A stretch of DNA of 64,000 nt from an uncultured bacterium (GTDB taxonomy: Bacteria; Bacillota; Clostridia; Oscillospirales; Ruminococcaceae). The notes below the pieces were generated by a model, which was not told the origin of the DNA, ran no database searches, and worked only from the letters and a program-made list of their open reading frames with translations. The DNA lies in NCBI GenBank assembly GCA_905215965.1, contig CAJMSD010000006.1:62001-126000 (forward strand), given 5' to 3'. Shown here piece after piece: positions 43,442 through 50,570 of the stretch. Within the stretch, counting starts at the first letter, position 1, and every line of letters starts with the position of its first letter. The translations under genes were made by a program, and so were the position numbers.

Positions 43442-43795
43442 ATGAAAAAGCTTCTTGCTGCGAGTGCGGCTCTTGTTCTTGTCTGCGCTGCGTTTACTGG
43501 CTGCGGCTCTGACAATGCTTCAGAATCATCATCAGCTTCGTCGTCTTCTTCCGGAACTTCTTCTGCAACGAAGGCTACTGAAAAAGCTACAGACAAAGCA
43601 GATTCTTCATCGAATAAGGATAAGAGCGATGCAGATAATGACAAAAGCGATAACAATGCAGTTGATGATGCGATCGACGGCGTAGAATCTGCCGGAGAGG
43701 ATATTATCGACGGCGCAGGAAACGCTGTTGAAGACGTAGCCGACGGTATAATGGGAGACAATGATTCAAAAACAGAAAATACAACTTCACGTTAA
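43442..43795 (+). CDS. small Ser/Asp-rich lipoprotein
   Basis: 117 residues. Lipoprotein signal peptide MKKLLAASAALVLVCAAFTGC with lipobox FTGC at about 18-21. The mature part is low-complexity: a Ser-rich stretch, a Lys/Asp/Ser stretch, then an amphipathic DDAIDGVESAGEDIIDGAGN region rich in Asp, Gly and Ala. No domain recognised. I start at 43442, with AAAGGA 9 nt upstream; a GTG at 43391 would run through DnaA boxes. Confidence 0.8.
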   Translation: MKKLLAASAALVLVCAAFTGCGSDNASESSSASSSSSGTSSATKATEKATDKADSSSNKDKSDADNDKSDNNAVDDAIDGVESAGEDIIDGAGNAVEDVADGIMGDNDSKTENTTSR

Positions 43796-43827
43796 ATTAT
43801 GGGCGGTCATGTACTGCCCGTACATAT

Positions 43828-43873
43828 TTGCTCCACCAATTAAGCATTGCGATAAGCTTAGTTGGTGGAGCAA
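43828..43873. terminator. large perfect hairpin between convergent genes
   Basis: TTGCTCCACCAA plus TTAAGC (43828 on) pairs with GCTTA plus TTGGTGGAGCAA (to 43873). It sits between the lipoprotein gene and the minus-strand regulator and probably terminates both, although the T-runs are short. Confidence 0.6.
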
Positions 43874-43875
43874 TA

Positions 43876-44103
43876 TTATGGTTTTCCGCTTTTCTTGTAA
43901 GGCTCAGATATATCGGTCAGGCCGAGAATATAATCGGTGCTGGTGTTGTAAAGCGCTGCAAGCTTGATTATGATCGAAACGGGAACGTCACGCAGTCCGC
44001 GTTCGTATTTTGAATAAAGCGATTGATCGCAGAAAAGATATTCGGCTACTTCCTTTTGAGTCATATCGTTATCCTCACGCAGATTCCTGATTCTTACAAA
44101 CAT
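43876..44103 (-). CDS. XRE-family helix-turn-helix regulator
   Basis: 75-residue single-domain HTH protein: RIRNLREDNDMTQKEVAEYL then CDQSLYSKYERGLRDVP and LAALYNTSTDYILGLTD. It is a Cro/C1-type DNA-binding domain with a short Lys-rich tail. It is divergent from the dockerin-protein gene and overlaps its upstream region; the 121-bp gap holds both promoters, so it may regulate that gene. The ribosome site is weak (GATAGA, about 6 nt upstream). Confidence 0.85.
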   Translation of the reverse strand: MFVRIRNLREDNDMTQKEVAEYLFCDQSLYSKYERGLRDVPVSIIIKLAALYNTSTDYILGLTDISEPYKKSGKP

Positions 44104-44147
44104 TCTATCATCTCATAATAACAATTATAGAACAGGTGTAAAAAAGC

Positions 44148-44176
44148 TTGACAAATAGGAAGCTATGTCATATAAT
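44148..44176 (+). promoter_or_regulatory. consensus promoter of dockerin-protein gene
   Basis: TTGACA (44148-44153), 17-nt spacer, TATAAT (44171-44176), 49 nt before the ATG. Confidence 0.82.
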
Positions 44177-44224
44177 GTTATTAGTATATGAAAATATATA
44201 CATATAATTTAGGAGGAAGTTTAT

Positions 44225-46027
44225 ATGAAAAACAAATTCAAAAAGACCGTTGCTCTTGCAGCTGTCTGTGCGGCAGTATTAGGCTCTGCCGTGAATTTTC
44301 CTGTTGACAGAAGCTTTAACGCTAATGCCGTAAGCGATGTAAAGGGTTCAAATATCGGTATCATTACGCCCGATCCGATTCTGCCCGGCGATTACAGCAA
44401 CACGATTTGTTTCTTGGAAAACGGCAACGATGACTGTACTGTCGGAGAATATGATAACATGATCTATCTTAAATATTCAGATCATATTGATATTGTTGAC
44501 TGCACTGAGGACGCGGTAAATCTTAATATCCCTGAAAAAATTGAAAATCTGCCTGTTACAAAAATCGGAAGAAATGCTTTTATAGGAAACAGTAAAATTA
44601 AAAGTGTTTCTATGCCGTCAACGATTGAAATAGTTGGTAACGGTTCGTTCTGCGGTTGTTCTGCACTTGAAACAGTAACAATGAAAAACGGCAGCAAAAA
44701 CGTTATTATCGAAGATTGGGCATTCAAAAATGCAAGAGCTATTAAAAGCGTTACCTTGGCTGACAATGTTGTTTATATAGGCTCATGCGCATTTAATACG
44801 TGCGTTTCTATCAGCAGTATAAATATGCCTAAGAATCTCAAAACAATAGATTCTCATGCTTTCACAAGGTGCAACTCCATAACCAATATTGCAGTACCGG
44901 AGGGAGTAACCGAAATTTGGGGTCATGCTTTTTCAGGTTGTGCAAAGCTTGAAAGTCTTTCTCTACCGTCTACCCTTGAAAGAGTACCGGAGTATCTTGT
45001 AAACGAATGCGAGAGCATAAAAACAGTAAAGCTTGCCGAGGGTATAAAAGAAATTGATAGATGGGCATTTGCTTACAGTTCAATTGAAAATATCGAAATC
45101 CCGAAAAGCGTTACATATCTTGGCGATCATGCGTTTCAAGGCTGCGATAAGCTGAAGTCGGCTAAAATCTATGGCAGCGTTAAGAGCGCAGGATTCCAGG
45201 CTTTCTTTGGCTGTTCGGAGCTTGAAACCGTGATTCTTCCCGATACGGTTCAGGCTATTGAGGATTATTCGTTTGCATACTGCTATAAGCTCACAAACGT
45301 TACGCTTCCTAAAAATGTTACATATATAGGCAGAGACGCTTTCAGAGACTGCCGTGCATTAACATCTGTATCGATTCCTGCGGGAGCTGATACAATAAGT
45401 CATCAGGCGTTTGCAAATTGTGAAAATCTTAAAGCAGTTTACGTGCCCGAGGGCGTAAAGGAAATAGGCAGCGTTGCATTCTATGGCTGTGACGACCTTA
45501 CATATGTGTCGCTTCCGTCATCGCTTGAAAGAATAGGCGCACAGGCATTTGAAGGCTGTTATAATCTCAATACAATTATAATTCCCGAAAATGTTAAGAC
45601 AATAGGCGCAAGAGCTTTTTCATACTGTGATAAACTCGATTCAGTTGTTATGTTCGGCAAAACTACAACGTTCGGCAAGGGAATGTTTACTTCTTCTCCT
45701 AATTTTTACGGAGTAAAGGGCTCGGACGCTGAAAAATATGCAGGCGAGAACGAGTATAAGTTCGAAGAGATAACTCCGTTTGTTTCAGGAGACCCCAGCG
45801 GAGATAATGTTGCCGACGCTTCCGATGCTTCTATGCTGCTTTATGAGTATGCTCTTAACTCGACAGGCGAAGATGGCAAGTTTAACGTATCGCAGAATTT
45901 TGCAGGCGACGTTAATACCGACGGAAGTGTTGACGCTTCCGATGCCTCCAAGGTATTGAGCTTCTATGCTTATACGGCTACAGGCGGAAAAGATCCTATC
46001 GGAAAATTCATTGCTTGTCCGGAGTAA
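44225..46027 (+). CDS. secreted BspA-like LRR protein with dockerin
   Basis: 600 residues. Signal peptide to about 37 (KTVALAAVCAAVLGSAVNF). About 16 BspA/TpLRR-type leucine-rich repeats (residues 105-490) have consensus xIGxxAFxxCxxLxxVxLPxxV. The C-terminal type I dockerin has two Ca-binding F-hand repeats: GDPSGDNVADASDASMLLYE and GDVNTDGSVDASDASKVLSF. Dockerins bind cohesins in cellulosome- or amylosome-like assemblies, as in Ruminococcus. The LRR part suggests an adhesion rather than a catalytic role. AGGAGG lies 8 nt before the ATG. Confidence 0.93.
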   Translation: MKNKFKKTVALAAVCAAVLGSAVNFPVDRSFNANAVSDVKGSNIGIITPDPILPGDYSNTICFLENGNDDCTVGEYDNMIYLKYSDHIDIVDCTEDAVNLNIPEKIENLPVTKIGRNAFIGNSKIKSVSMPSTIEIVGNGSFCGCSALETVTMKNGSKNVIIEDWAFKNARAIKSVTLADNVVYIGSCAFNTCVSISSINMPKNLKTIDSHAFTRCNSITNIAVPEGVTEIWGHAFSGCAKLESLSLPSTLERVPEYLVNECESIKTVKLAEGIKEIDRWAFAYSSIENIEIPKSVTYLGDHAFQGCDKLKSAKIYGSVKSAGFQAFFGCSELETVILPDTVQAIEDYSFAYCYKLTNVTLPKNVTYIGRDAFRDCRALTSVSIPAGADTISHQAFANCENLKAVYVPEGVKEIGSVAFYGCDDLTYVSLPSSLERIGAQAFEGCYNLNTIIIPENVKTIGARAFSYCDKLDSVVMFGKTTTFGKGMFTSSPNFYGVKGSDAEKYAGENEYKFEEITPFVSGDPSGDNVADASDASMLLYEYALNSTGEDGKFNVSQNFAGDVNTDGSVDASDASKVLSFYAYTATGGKDPIGKFIACPE

Positions 46028-46047
46028 AATAAATTTTATATGAAAAG

Positions 46048-46080
46048 ACTCCCTGCTTTATCGGCAGGGAGTTTTCTTTT
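46048..46080 (+). terminator. terminator after dockerin-protein gene
   Basis: Stem ACTCCCTGC (46048-46056) with GCAGGGAGT (46064-46072), then TTTCTTTT. Confidence 0.9.
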
Positions 46081-46112
46081 AAAAGTTCGGGTCAAAAATT
46101 TCGGGCGATGTA

Positions 46113-46141
46113 TTGACAAAAATGAAAATACGTGTTATAAT
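46113..46141 (+). promoter_or_regulatory. promoter of tRNA-Thr
   Basis: TTGACA (46113-46118), 17-nt spacer, TATAAT (46136-46141): consensus, 49 nt before the tRNA 5' end. Confidence 0.88.
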
Positions 46142-46190
46142 TTATGTGTTAATTCGGCAGATCGTTTTTGCCGATATTATTTAATAGTTT

Positions 46191-46266
46191 GCTTGTGTAG
46201 CACAGTTGGTAGTGCAGCTCATTCGTAATGAGCAGGTCGCAGGTTCGAGTCCCGTCACAAGCTCCA
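46191..46266 (+). tRNA. trnT: tRNA-Thr (anticodon CGT)
   Basis: Cloverleaf by eye: acceptor GCTTGTG/CACAAGC, D arm with AGTTGGTAGT, anticodon stem GCTCA/TGAGC with loop TTCGTAA (CGT), T arm GCAGG TTCGAGT CCCGT (one weak pair), and encoded CCA. It reads ACG. Its 3' end borders the phage remnant, so it is the probable integration site. Confidence 0.95.
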
Positions 46267-46272
46267 ATAATA

Positions 46273-46320
46273 AAGCCTCACAAATGGCGATAATACGCTG
46301 TTTGCGAGGCTTATCTTTTT
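46273..46320 (+). terminator. terminator after tRNA-Thr
   Basis: AAGCCTC (46273-46279) and GAGGCTT (46306-46312) close an imperfect stem with CAAA/TTTG and GCG/CGC inner pairs, followed by ATCTTTTT. Confidence 0.8.
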
Positions 46321-46655
46321 GCTTTAAAACTTTATAATTGTTGCTCAAATAGGGCAAAAAAGGGCAAAAAAGCGTGAGTATGGGTGTCAAATAGGGTGTC
46401 AAAAAACACCACAACCCCGCCGTTATTTTGGCAGGGTTGAAAGCGTGTAGAAAAAATATAATATATTTCGGGATAATCCCGATGATTTTATTTTAGCATG
46501 GATCGATTGTAGAAATCTATACATATTTTGTCGAATTTTATGAAATTTTGTCGAACTGAAAAATAATTTATAGTTTCCTGAGTGCCGATGATCTTAACAT
46601 TAGCAGAAAAATACATAAAAATTTGTCAGAATTACAATAATAGCTCATTTTATTA
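46321..46655. other. phage-junction region 3' of tRNA, no gene
   Basis: Non-coding. It shows short direct repeats (GGGCAAAAAA twice near 46350-46370; GTGTCAAATAGG/GTGTCAAAAA near 46387-46405) and a hairpin AACCCCGCC/GGCAGGGTT (about 46413-46438). This kind of sequence is usual at the edge of tRNA-integrated elements. No integrase remains. Confidence 0.5.
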
Positions 46656-46684
46656 TTGAAACGCGTTGATTTTTGTGATATAAT
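46656..46684 (+). promoter_or_regulatory. promoter of MazF/PemK-like gene
   Basis: TTGAAA (46656-46661), 17-nt spacer, TATAAT (46679-46684), about 108 nt before the ATG. Confidence 0.75.
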
Positions 46685-46791
46685 ACTATATAGTACAGAA
46701 CAAAGTTGACATTGATACCCTAACACCGCCAAACTCTGTAAAGCCTGAGCTGCTATAAAGGTAATATCATAGAGCGTGAGGAGAAACAAAA

Positions 46792-47466
46792 ATGAAAGTA
46801 ATAAGCAAAGAACTTGCTGAAGTTTATAAGAATGAAGCTGTCAGAGAGCTTAATAGCTTCTATGAAAGTATGTCAAAAGAGGACATGAATGGCGAATATT
46901 TCAAATGGATAGCCTTAAAAACAAGAATAATACTCGGTGAAAAGTCATATAGCATTCCTTACGATGCACTGCCTACAATAATTAGCGAGTATGAATTTAA
47001 TTACCTTTATCCTGAAAAACAAAAGATAGTTTTGAAATATTACAAAGCTGACCCCAAAAATAAGCGCTACGTTTTAAATGCTAAAAAATCAAGTATAACA
47101 GAAGAAGATAAAGATGTCATTATACATAACTGCGTTTTAAGACGTGGAACAGTTGTATGGGTTGAATTTGGTTATAATATAGGAAGTGAATTTGGAGGAA
47201 AGCACCCTGCATTAATTTTAAGGAACTGTAAAGATTCTGTCATAGCTGTACCAATTTCTTCTAAAGCTCCTACAGAAGTCTCTAAAAAATATAATATTGA
47301 AATAGATAGGGTTTATAATTTTCCCCCAAAAAAGCGCTGGACAAATATTTTGAGAATGCAACCTATAAGTATTCAGAGAATCGACTTCACCAGCAAGTGT
47401 GGAAGCATAAGTAATAATGTTTTAAAAGATATCAGTAACAAAATAAAAGATTATGGAATAAAATAA
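46792..47466 (+). CDS. PemK/MazF-like toxin with N-terminal extension
   Basis: 224 residues. The C-terminal about 110 residues look like a PemK/MazF ribonuclease: LRRGTVVWVEFGYNIGSEFG, GKHPALILRNCKDSVIAVPISSK, and a C-terminal part ending LRMQPISIQRIDFTSKCG. The N-terminal about 110 residues are charged and helical; no separate antitoxin gene is present, so this part may inhibit the toxin or be a targeting domain. Base composition is AT-richer than core genes, consistent with phage cargo. GAGGAG lies about 8 nt before the ATG. Confidence 0.82.
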   Translation: MKVISKELAEVYKNEAVRELNSFYESMSKEDMNGEYFKWIALKTRIILGEKSYSIPYDALPTIISEYEFNYLYPEKQKIVLKYYKADPKNKRYVLNAKKSSITEEDKDVIIHNCVLRRGTVVWVEFGYNIGSEFGGKHPALILRNCKDSVIAVPISSKAPTEVSKKYNIEIDRVYNFPPKKRWTNILRMQPISIQRIDFTSKCGSISNNVLKDISNKIKDYGIK

Positions 47467-47509
47467 GGAAAAGAATCAAAAAAAAATTTTGAAAAAATAT
47501 CAAAAAACC

Positions 47510-47663
47510 TTGACACCCTGATAAATTTATGCTATTATATTGATAGGTTAAAGGACATCAGGGTTTACTCTGATGTTCGTAATATTGTAAAAAGGAAGTC
47601 GTCATTTATGGCGGCTTTCGCTTTTATACAAAAAAAAACCGCCGAGGAATGATCCCCGGCGGT
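47510..47663 (+). ncRNA. candidate short transcript with leader-peptide ORF
   Basis: TTGACA (47510-47515), 17 nt and TATTAT (47533-47538) drive a predicted RNA of about 120 nt. It has an ACATCAGG/CTGATGT hairpin (47553-47574). A ribosome site AAGGAAG is followed by ATG 47608 and a 14-codon ORF (MAAFAFIQKKTAEE) that ends inside the terminator hairpin 47638-47663. No larger gene lies on this strand downstream; the next genes are antisense. Confidence 0.5.
47629..47663 (-). terminator. terminator of phage lysis genes
   Basis: Minus strand: ACCGCCGGGG pairs with CCTCGGCGGT (47638-47663, one mismatch), then nine T. It lies 13 nt after the lysin stop. Confidence 0.88.
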
Positions 47664-47675
47664 AATTTTATATGT

Positions 47676-48182
47676 TTATTTAGCCGTAAGCGTGCCGGAG
47701 TAAGTAACTCCGTCGATAATTAAGGTAACATTTTTTGACGCGGCAGCCGTATTCTTCCCGGAGCTGTAACCGTCGTCGTATGTACCAAGGTCGTTCGGGA
47801 TTCCGGATATCTCGCTGATGTTCTGAGCCTGAGCCTTGCTGTCGTTAAGTCTGCATTCGTAGTGACAGTGCGAACCTGTTGATTTTCCCGTGCTGCCCTC
47901 AATGCCGATAACATCGGTGACCTTGACTGTATCACCTGCCGAGCATTTAAGCTCCGAAAGATGTCCGTAGTAATAATACTGATTTGTTCCGGATTTTTGT
48001 ATTACCACCCGAAGCCCCCAGCCTTGCGAATGATTATTTGGATTCTCCCAACCTGCGCGGACTACTTTTCCGGAGACCGTTGCGTGAATTTCCTTTGAAT
48101 CTACTCCCACGAGGTCAAGACCTCTGTGCGATGATGAGTAAGCCTGACTTACCCTGAATTTTCCCATATATGGACTGTTCAT
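47676..48182 (-). CDS. phage M23 metallopeptidase (endolysin)
   Basis: 168 residues. M23/LytM peptidase: HRGLDLVG (zinc His and Asp), YYYYGHLSELKCSAGDTV and GSTGKSTGSHCHYECRLND (HxH) are present, so the active site looks intact. The C-terminal about 40 residues form a Gly/Ser linker and a small repeat (VTLIIDGVTYSGTL). As the last gene of the phage lysis cassette, behind holin, it is the presumed endolysin. I start at ATG 48182, with GGAGG upstream; an upstream Met would lie within the holin terminus. Confidence 0.88.
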   Translation of the reverse strand: MNSPYMGKFRVSQAYSSSHRGLDLVGVDSKEIHATVSGKVVRAGWENPNNHSQGWGLRVVIQKSGTNQYYYYGHLSELKCSAGDTVKVTDVIGIEGSTGKSTGSHCHYECRLNDSKAQAQNISEISGIPNDLGTYDDGYSSGKNTAAASKNVTLIIDGVTYSGTLTAK

Positions 48183-48186
48183 GTTT

Positions 48187-48564
48187 TTATTCCTCCCTCT
48201 CTTTAACATTTTTCAGCCTTGTGATAATTTTCTTCGCCCACGCAGCTTCTGTGTTGATCTCGGCATAGTTTTCAAGTATGCTCACAAGCTCCATGAGCAC
48301 GATATAAATAAATACCGCAATTGCCGTTATTTTGCCTGTTACAGCCGCCAAGCGGTCGCTGTCGTAATACTGACCAAGCAGCTTTATGCCGATCTCCAGA
48401 CCGCAAGCCGTAGCCATAACGATTATCTCGCCGAGCTTATTGAGACCTCCCTTGCGCATTTTCGCGCTTTGCAGGTCGTTATTGACGTATGCCTTGATAA
48501 GTCCTGTTGCAAAATCCGCGCAGGCAAGTCCCAGAACTATCGTTATCATGATTATGTACTGCAT
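48187..48564 (-). CDS. phage holin (TcdE/phi-29-like)
   Basis: 125 residues, three hydrophobic segments. The N-terminal MQYIIMITIVLGLACADFATG, with the ADFATGLIKAYVNNDLQSAKMRKGGLNKL pattern, is typical of the phage_holin_4_1/TcdE family, which opens the membrane for the lysin. A short charged C-terminus follows. I start at 48564, because GGAGG lies 7 nt upstream. It is 4 nt upstream of the lysin gene. Confidence 0.88.
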   Translation of the reverse strand: MQYIIMITIVLGLACADFATGLIKAYVNNDLQSAKMRKGGLNKLGEIIVMATACGLEIGIKLLGQYYDSDRLAAVTGKITAIAVFIYIVLMELVSILENYAEINTEAAWAKKIITRLKNVKEREE

Positions 48565-48581
48565 TTTATACCTCCTTAAAA

Positions 48582-48750
48582 TCATTCCGCAGAAACAGTC
48601 TCCGTCGTCTCGACCTTTGTCAAAGCGACCTTAAACCACGGATTCCAGTGCGTTTCGCTCGTTGAAGCGACCTTGGTGCGGACGTAAATATTAGCGACCG
48701 AGCCACCGTAGCTCTGATGTGTAAGCCGCTGCAAATACTGACTGCCGCCC
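48582..48750 (-). pseudogene. 3' remnant of phage tail/receptor gene
   Basis: Minus-strand frame reading GGSQYLQRLTHQSYGGSVAN, then a YVRTKV segment and WNPWFK, ending VETTETVSAE. It resembles the end of a tail fibre or knob-like domain. The frame has no proper start: upstream of 48750 it runs into the anti-defence-like gene in a different frame. It is the cut end of a larger tail gene. Confidence 0.65.
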
Positions 48751-49020
48751 ATGAGTGAGGGCACAAGCGTTTTCCCGACAGGCAAACTCGCCGCTCTGAA
48801 AACATTTCAAACGGTCACGGACAATTTCAAGCAGATCAGTATCAAGAACACCATGAATGCTGCTCTTATCTTTTCTCGGACCATTCTGGAAAGCAATCTC
48901 AATAGGTTCATCACCGCACATCACGATATATTCATGATTTGCGCCACCTGCACCTGTTTCGTCAGCAGCATATACCTCATTAAGTTTCTCACGCTTTTGA
49001 ATTGTACTTAATTTCTTCAT
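48691..49020 (-). pseudogene. truncated Acb2/Tad1-like anti-defence gene
   Basis: The ORF begins MKKLSTIQKREKLNEVYAAD, then ETGAGGANHEYIVMCGDEPI, FQNGP and DLLEIVRDRLKCFQSGEFAC RENACALTH. This matches my recollection of phage proteins with an Acb2/Tad1-type hairpin, which sequester cyclic-nucleotide immune signals; the usual final helix (..EEALxWLxxRTxxR..) is missing. After ALTH (48751) the frame enters foreign sequence. AGAGGA precedes the ATG. The family call is from memory and needs a profile search. Confidence 0.55.
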
Positions 49021-49056
49021 AATATCATCCTCTTTCTTTAATTTTAAATATAATAA

Positions 49057-49078
49057 AAACGCCCCTTAAAGAGCGTTT
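49057..49078 (-). terminator. terminator after candidate immunity gene
   Basis: Minus strand: AAACGC (49078-49073) pairs with GCGTTT (49062-49057), followed by TTATTAT. It separates the head-protein/immunity genes from the anti-defence-like gene. Confidence 0.6.
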
Positions 49079-49112
49079 AATTATTGTTTAAAAGTGTTTG
49101 AAAACCGCGCGG

Positions 49113-49412
49113 TCAGGAGCGGTTTAATACGTGTTGGATAAAATCGTCGTTGAGCTTAAGATTGTATTTTTCAAGATGATAAATGTCACTTTCATACCAT
49201 TGATATTTGCCGTCGGAACGTGCGTTGTCAGCATCAAAAACTTTTTCTCCAGTAATACGGTCAATAACAGGAGCCGATGTAAATGCGCACCATTCAAAAC
49301 TTTTCATAAACAATAACAATGCATTTTTCACATTATCCGTATATGGAAAAATCGACGATTTTACATCACTGGCATTCATTTTTCTAACAGGATTGGACAC
49401 GGCATACTTCAT
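49113..49412 (-). CDS. candidate immunity protein for adjacent toxin
   Basis: 99 residues, no known domain recognised. Features: MKYAVSNPVRKMNASDVKSS, two adjacent aromatic motifs (KSFEWCAFTS, GKYQWYESDIYHLEKYNLKL), two Cys-poor acidic stretches and DDFIQHVLNR. It lies 9 nt behind the MuF-type head protein with a toxin-like C-terminus, the position of an immunity gene, with its own GAGGTG site. Immunity function is inferred from position alone. Confidence 0.6.
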   Translation of the reverse strand: MKYAVSNPVRKMNASDVKSSIFPYTDNVKNALLLFMKSFEWCAFTSAPVIDRITGEKVFDADNARSDGKYQWYESDIYHLEKYNLKLNDDFIQHVLNRS

Positions 49413-49421
49413 GTTATCACC

Positions 49422-50570
49422 TCATTTTCTGGAATAAAAAATCTTCATTTTACCGTCATTATCGCCTATTGTAAAAGTTCCATTCGAGTATAAATATATA
49501 ATATCTGTCGGAGCTTCAACATCAACCTTAAGTTCGTTTGCAAGAAGCTGAGCAAAACAGTCCCCGGTTTCTTCTGTGTTTCCGGTAGAACAAGAAAGCA
49601 ATCTGACTTTTGTTCCGGGAGTGTAATCCTTACGGTTTCTAATTATGCTTGCAAGCGTATATGCATCGATTTCCTCACCGAAGAATTCAGCTGATGTCGG
49701 AGAGCCATGCAGTGCTACATCATAAAAATCTTTTTTAGGAGTTACCTTTTTTACGTAAGATGCGAATTTATTTGTATCTGTATCAACAGCAAAAACAGGC
49801 TTTTCCTCCGTGATTCCTCTGTTGATGATCTCAAGCCTCTTTTTACGAGGTTTAACAATTTCATAAGGTCTTTTCTTAATTTTACCACCTTTTGAAACAG
49901 AAGTCAACGATTTTCTTACTTTTCCAGCAACACTTCTGTTATACCCCACAACAGCCGTTCTGTCGGGTTTGTAGCTCAAACCGTTGTCGGAGCAGTACTG
50001 CTTCAAAGCGTCCTGACGCTGTTTGAGAGTAACGGAAGCCTTTTGAAGTCCCTCGGTATCGCCTGTTTTTTCAAGCATATCCAAAAAAGACTGCTTATCG
50101 GCAAGCTCTGCCGTGTTATTAATAACCTTATGTGCCGCATTTTTTGCCTGATACCGCATAACGGTATTGACCATATTCAGCGACTGCCGCGCCTGTTTGT
50201 TATATGTTTTCAGAGCGCGTGCCATCGTTTTTTCAACAGGAACATCAGTGTTATTGACAATCCCGTCACGGACGGCGGCTTGAAAACCCGGTTCAAGCTC
50301 CTCGACAGCTGTCAATGCGGCAGATTCAAGAGCTTCGGAGAGCATTTCCGGAGCGATTCCCGCATATTCTGCGATAGTCCTTATATTAGCCTTATCCAAC
50401 GAGCCGAGCCGGGCAAGCATCTGCATTTTCCATTGAGCTGTTGAGCTGTTGATATTACCGGTTGCTAAATATTCGGCAATATTGGCGATAAGGTCTGTTT
50501 CAAGACCGGTATATAAGTTGCTCAGACCCTGACTGAGCTGCATTATTTCTGTTTTAGTTATCGCTCTCAC
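49422..50570 (-). CDS. MuF-type minor head protein with C-terminal toxin-like domain
   Basis: 382 residues. Residues 1-230 resemble the phage minor capsid Gp2 (MuF) family: N-terminal helical part and the later region KTGDTEGLQKASVTLKQRQD followed by GYNRSVAGKVRKSL. The His/Cys-rich core normally between these seems absent, as if deleted in frame. A basic linker leads to a C-terminal domain with DVALHGSPTSAEFFGEEIDA and VRLLSCSTGNTEETGDCFAQ: a His...Cys pair as in caspase-like (C80/CPD-type) cysteine peptidases. The start is GTG 50570, overlapping portal by 17 nt. Confidence 0.72.
   Translation of the reverse strand: MRAITKTEIMQLSQGLSNLYTGLETDLIANIAEYLATGNINSSTAQWKMQMLARLGSLDKANIRTIAEYAGIAPEMLSEALESAALTAVEELEPGFQAAVRDGIVNNTDVPVEKTMARALKTYNKQARQSLNMVNTVMRYQAKNAAHKVINNTAELADKQSFLDMLEKTGDTEGLQKASVTLKQRQDALKQYCSDNGLSYKPDRTAVVGYNRSVAGKVRKSLTSVSKGGKIKKRPYEIVKPRKKRLEIINRGITEEKPVFAVDTDTNKFASYVKKVTPKKDFYDVALHGSPTSAEFFGEEIDAYTLASIIRNRKDYTPGTKVRLLSCSTGNTEETGDCFAQLLANELKVDVEAPTDIIYLYSNGTFTIGDNDGKMKIFYSRK

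Noticed and set aside
46181..46414. 77-codon minus-strand frame covering tRNA-Thr (contains TGLEPATCSLRMSCTTNCAT)
   Set aside because: This is the well-known false protein obtained by translating the antisense of a tRNA; the tRNA explains the sequence.
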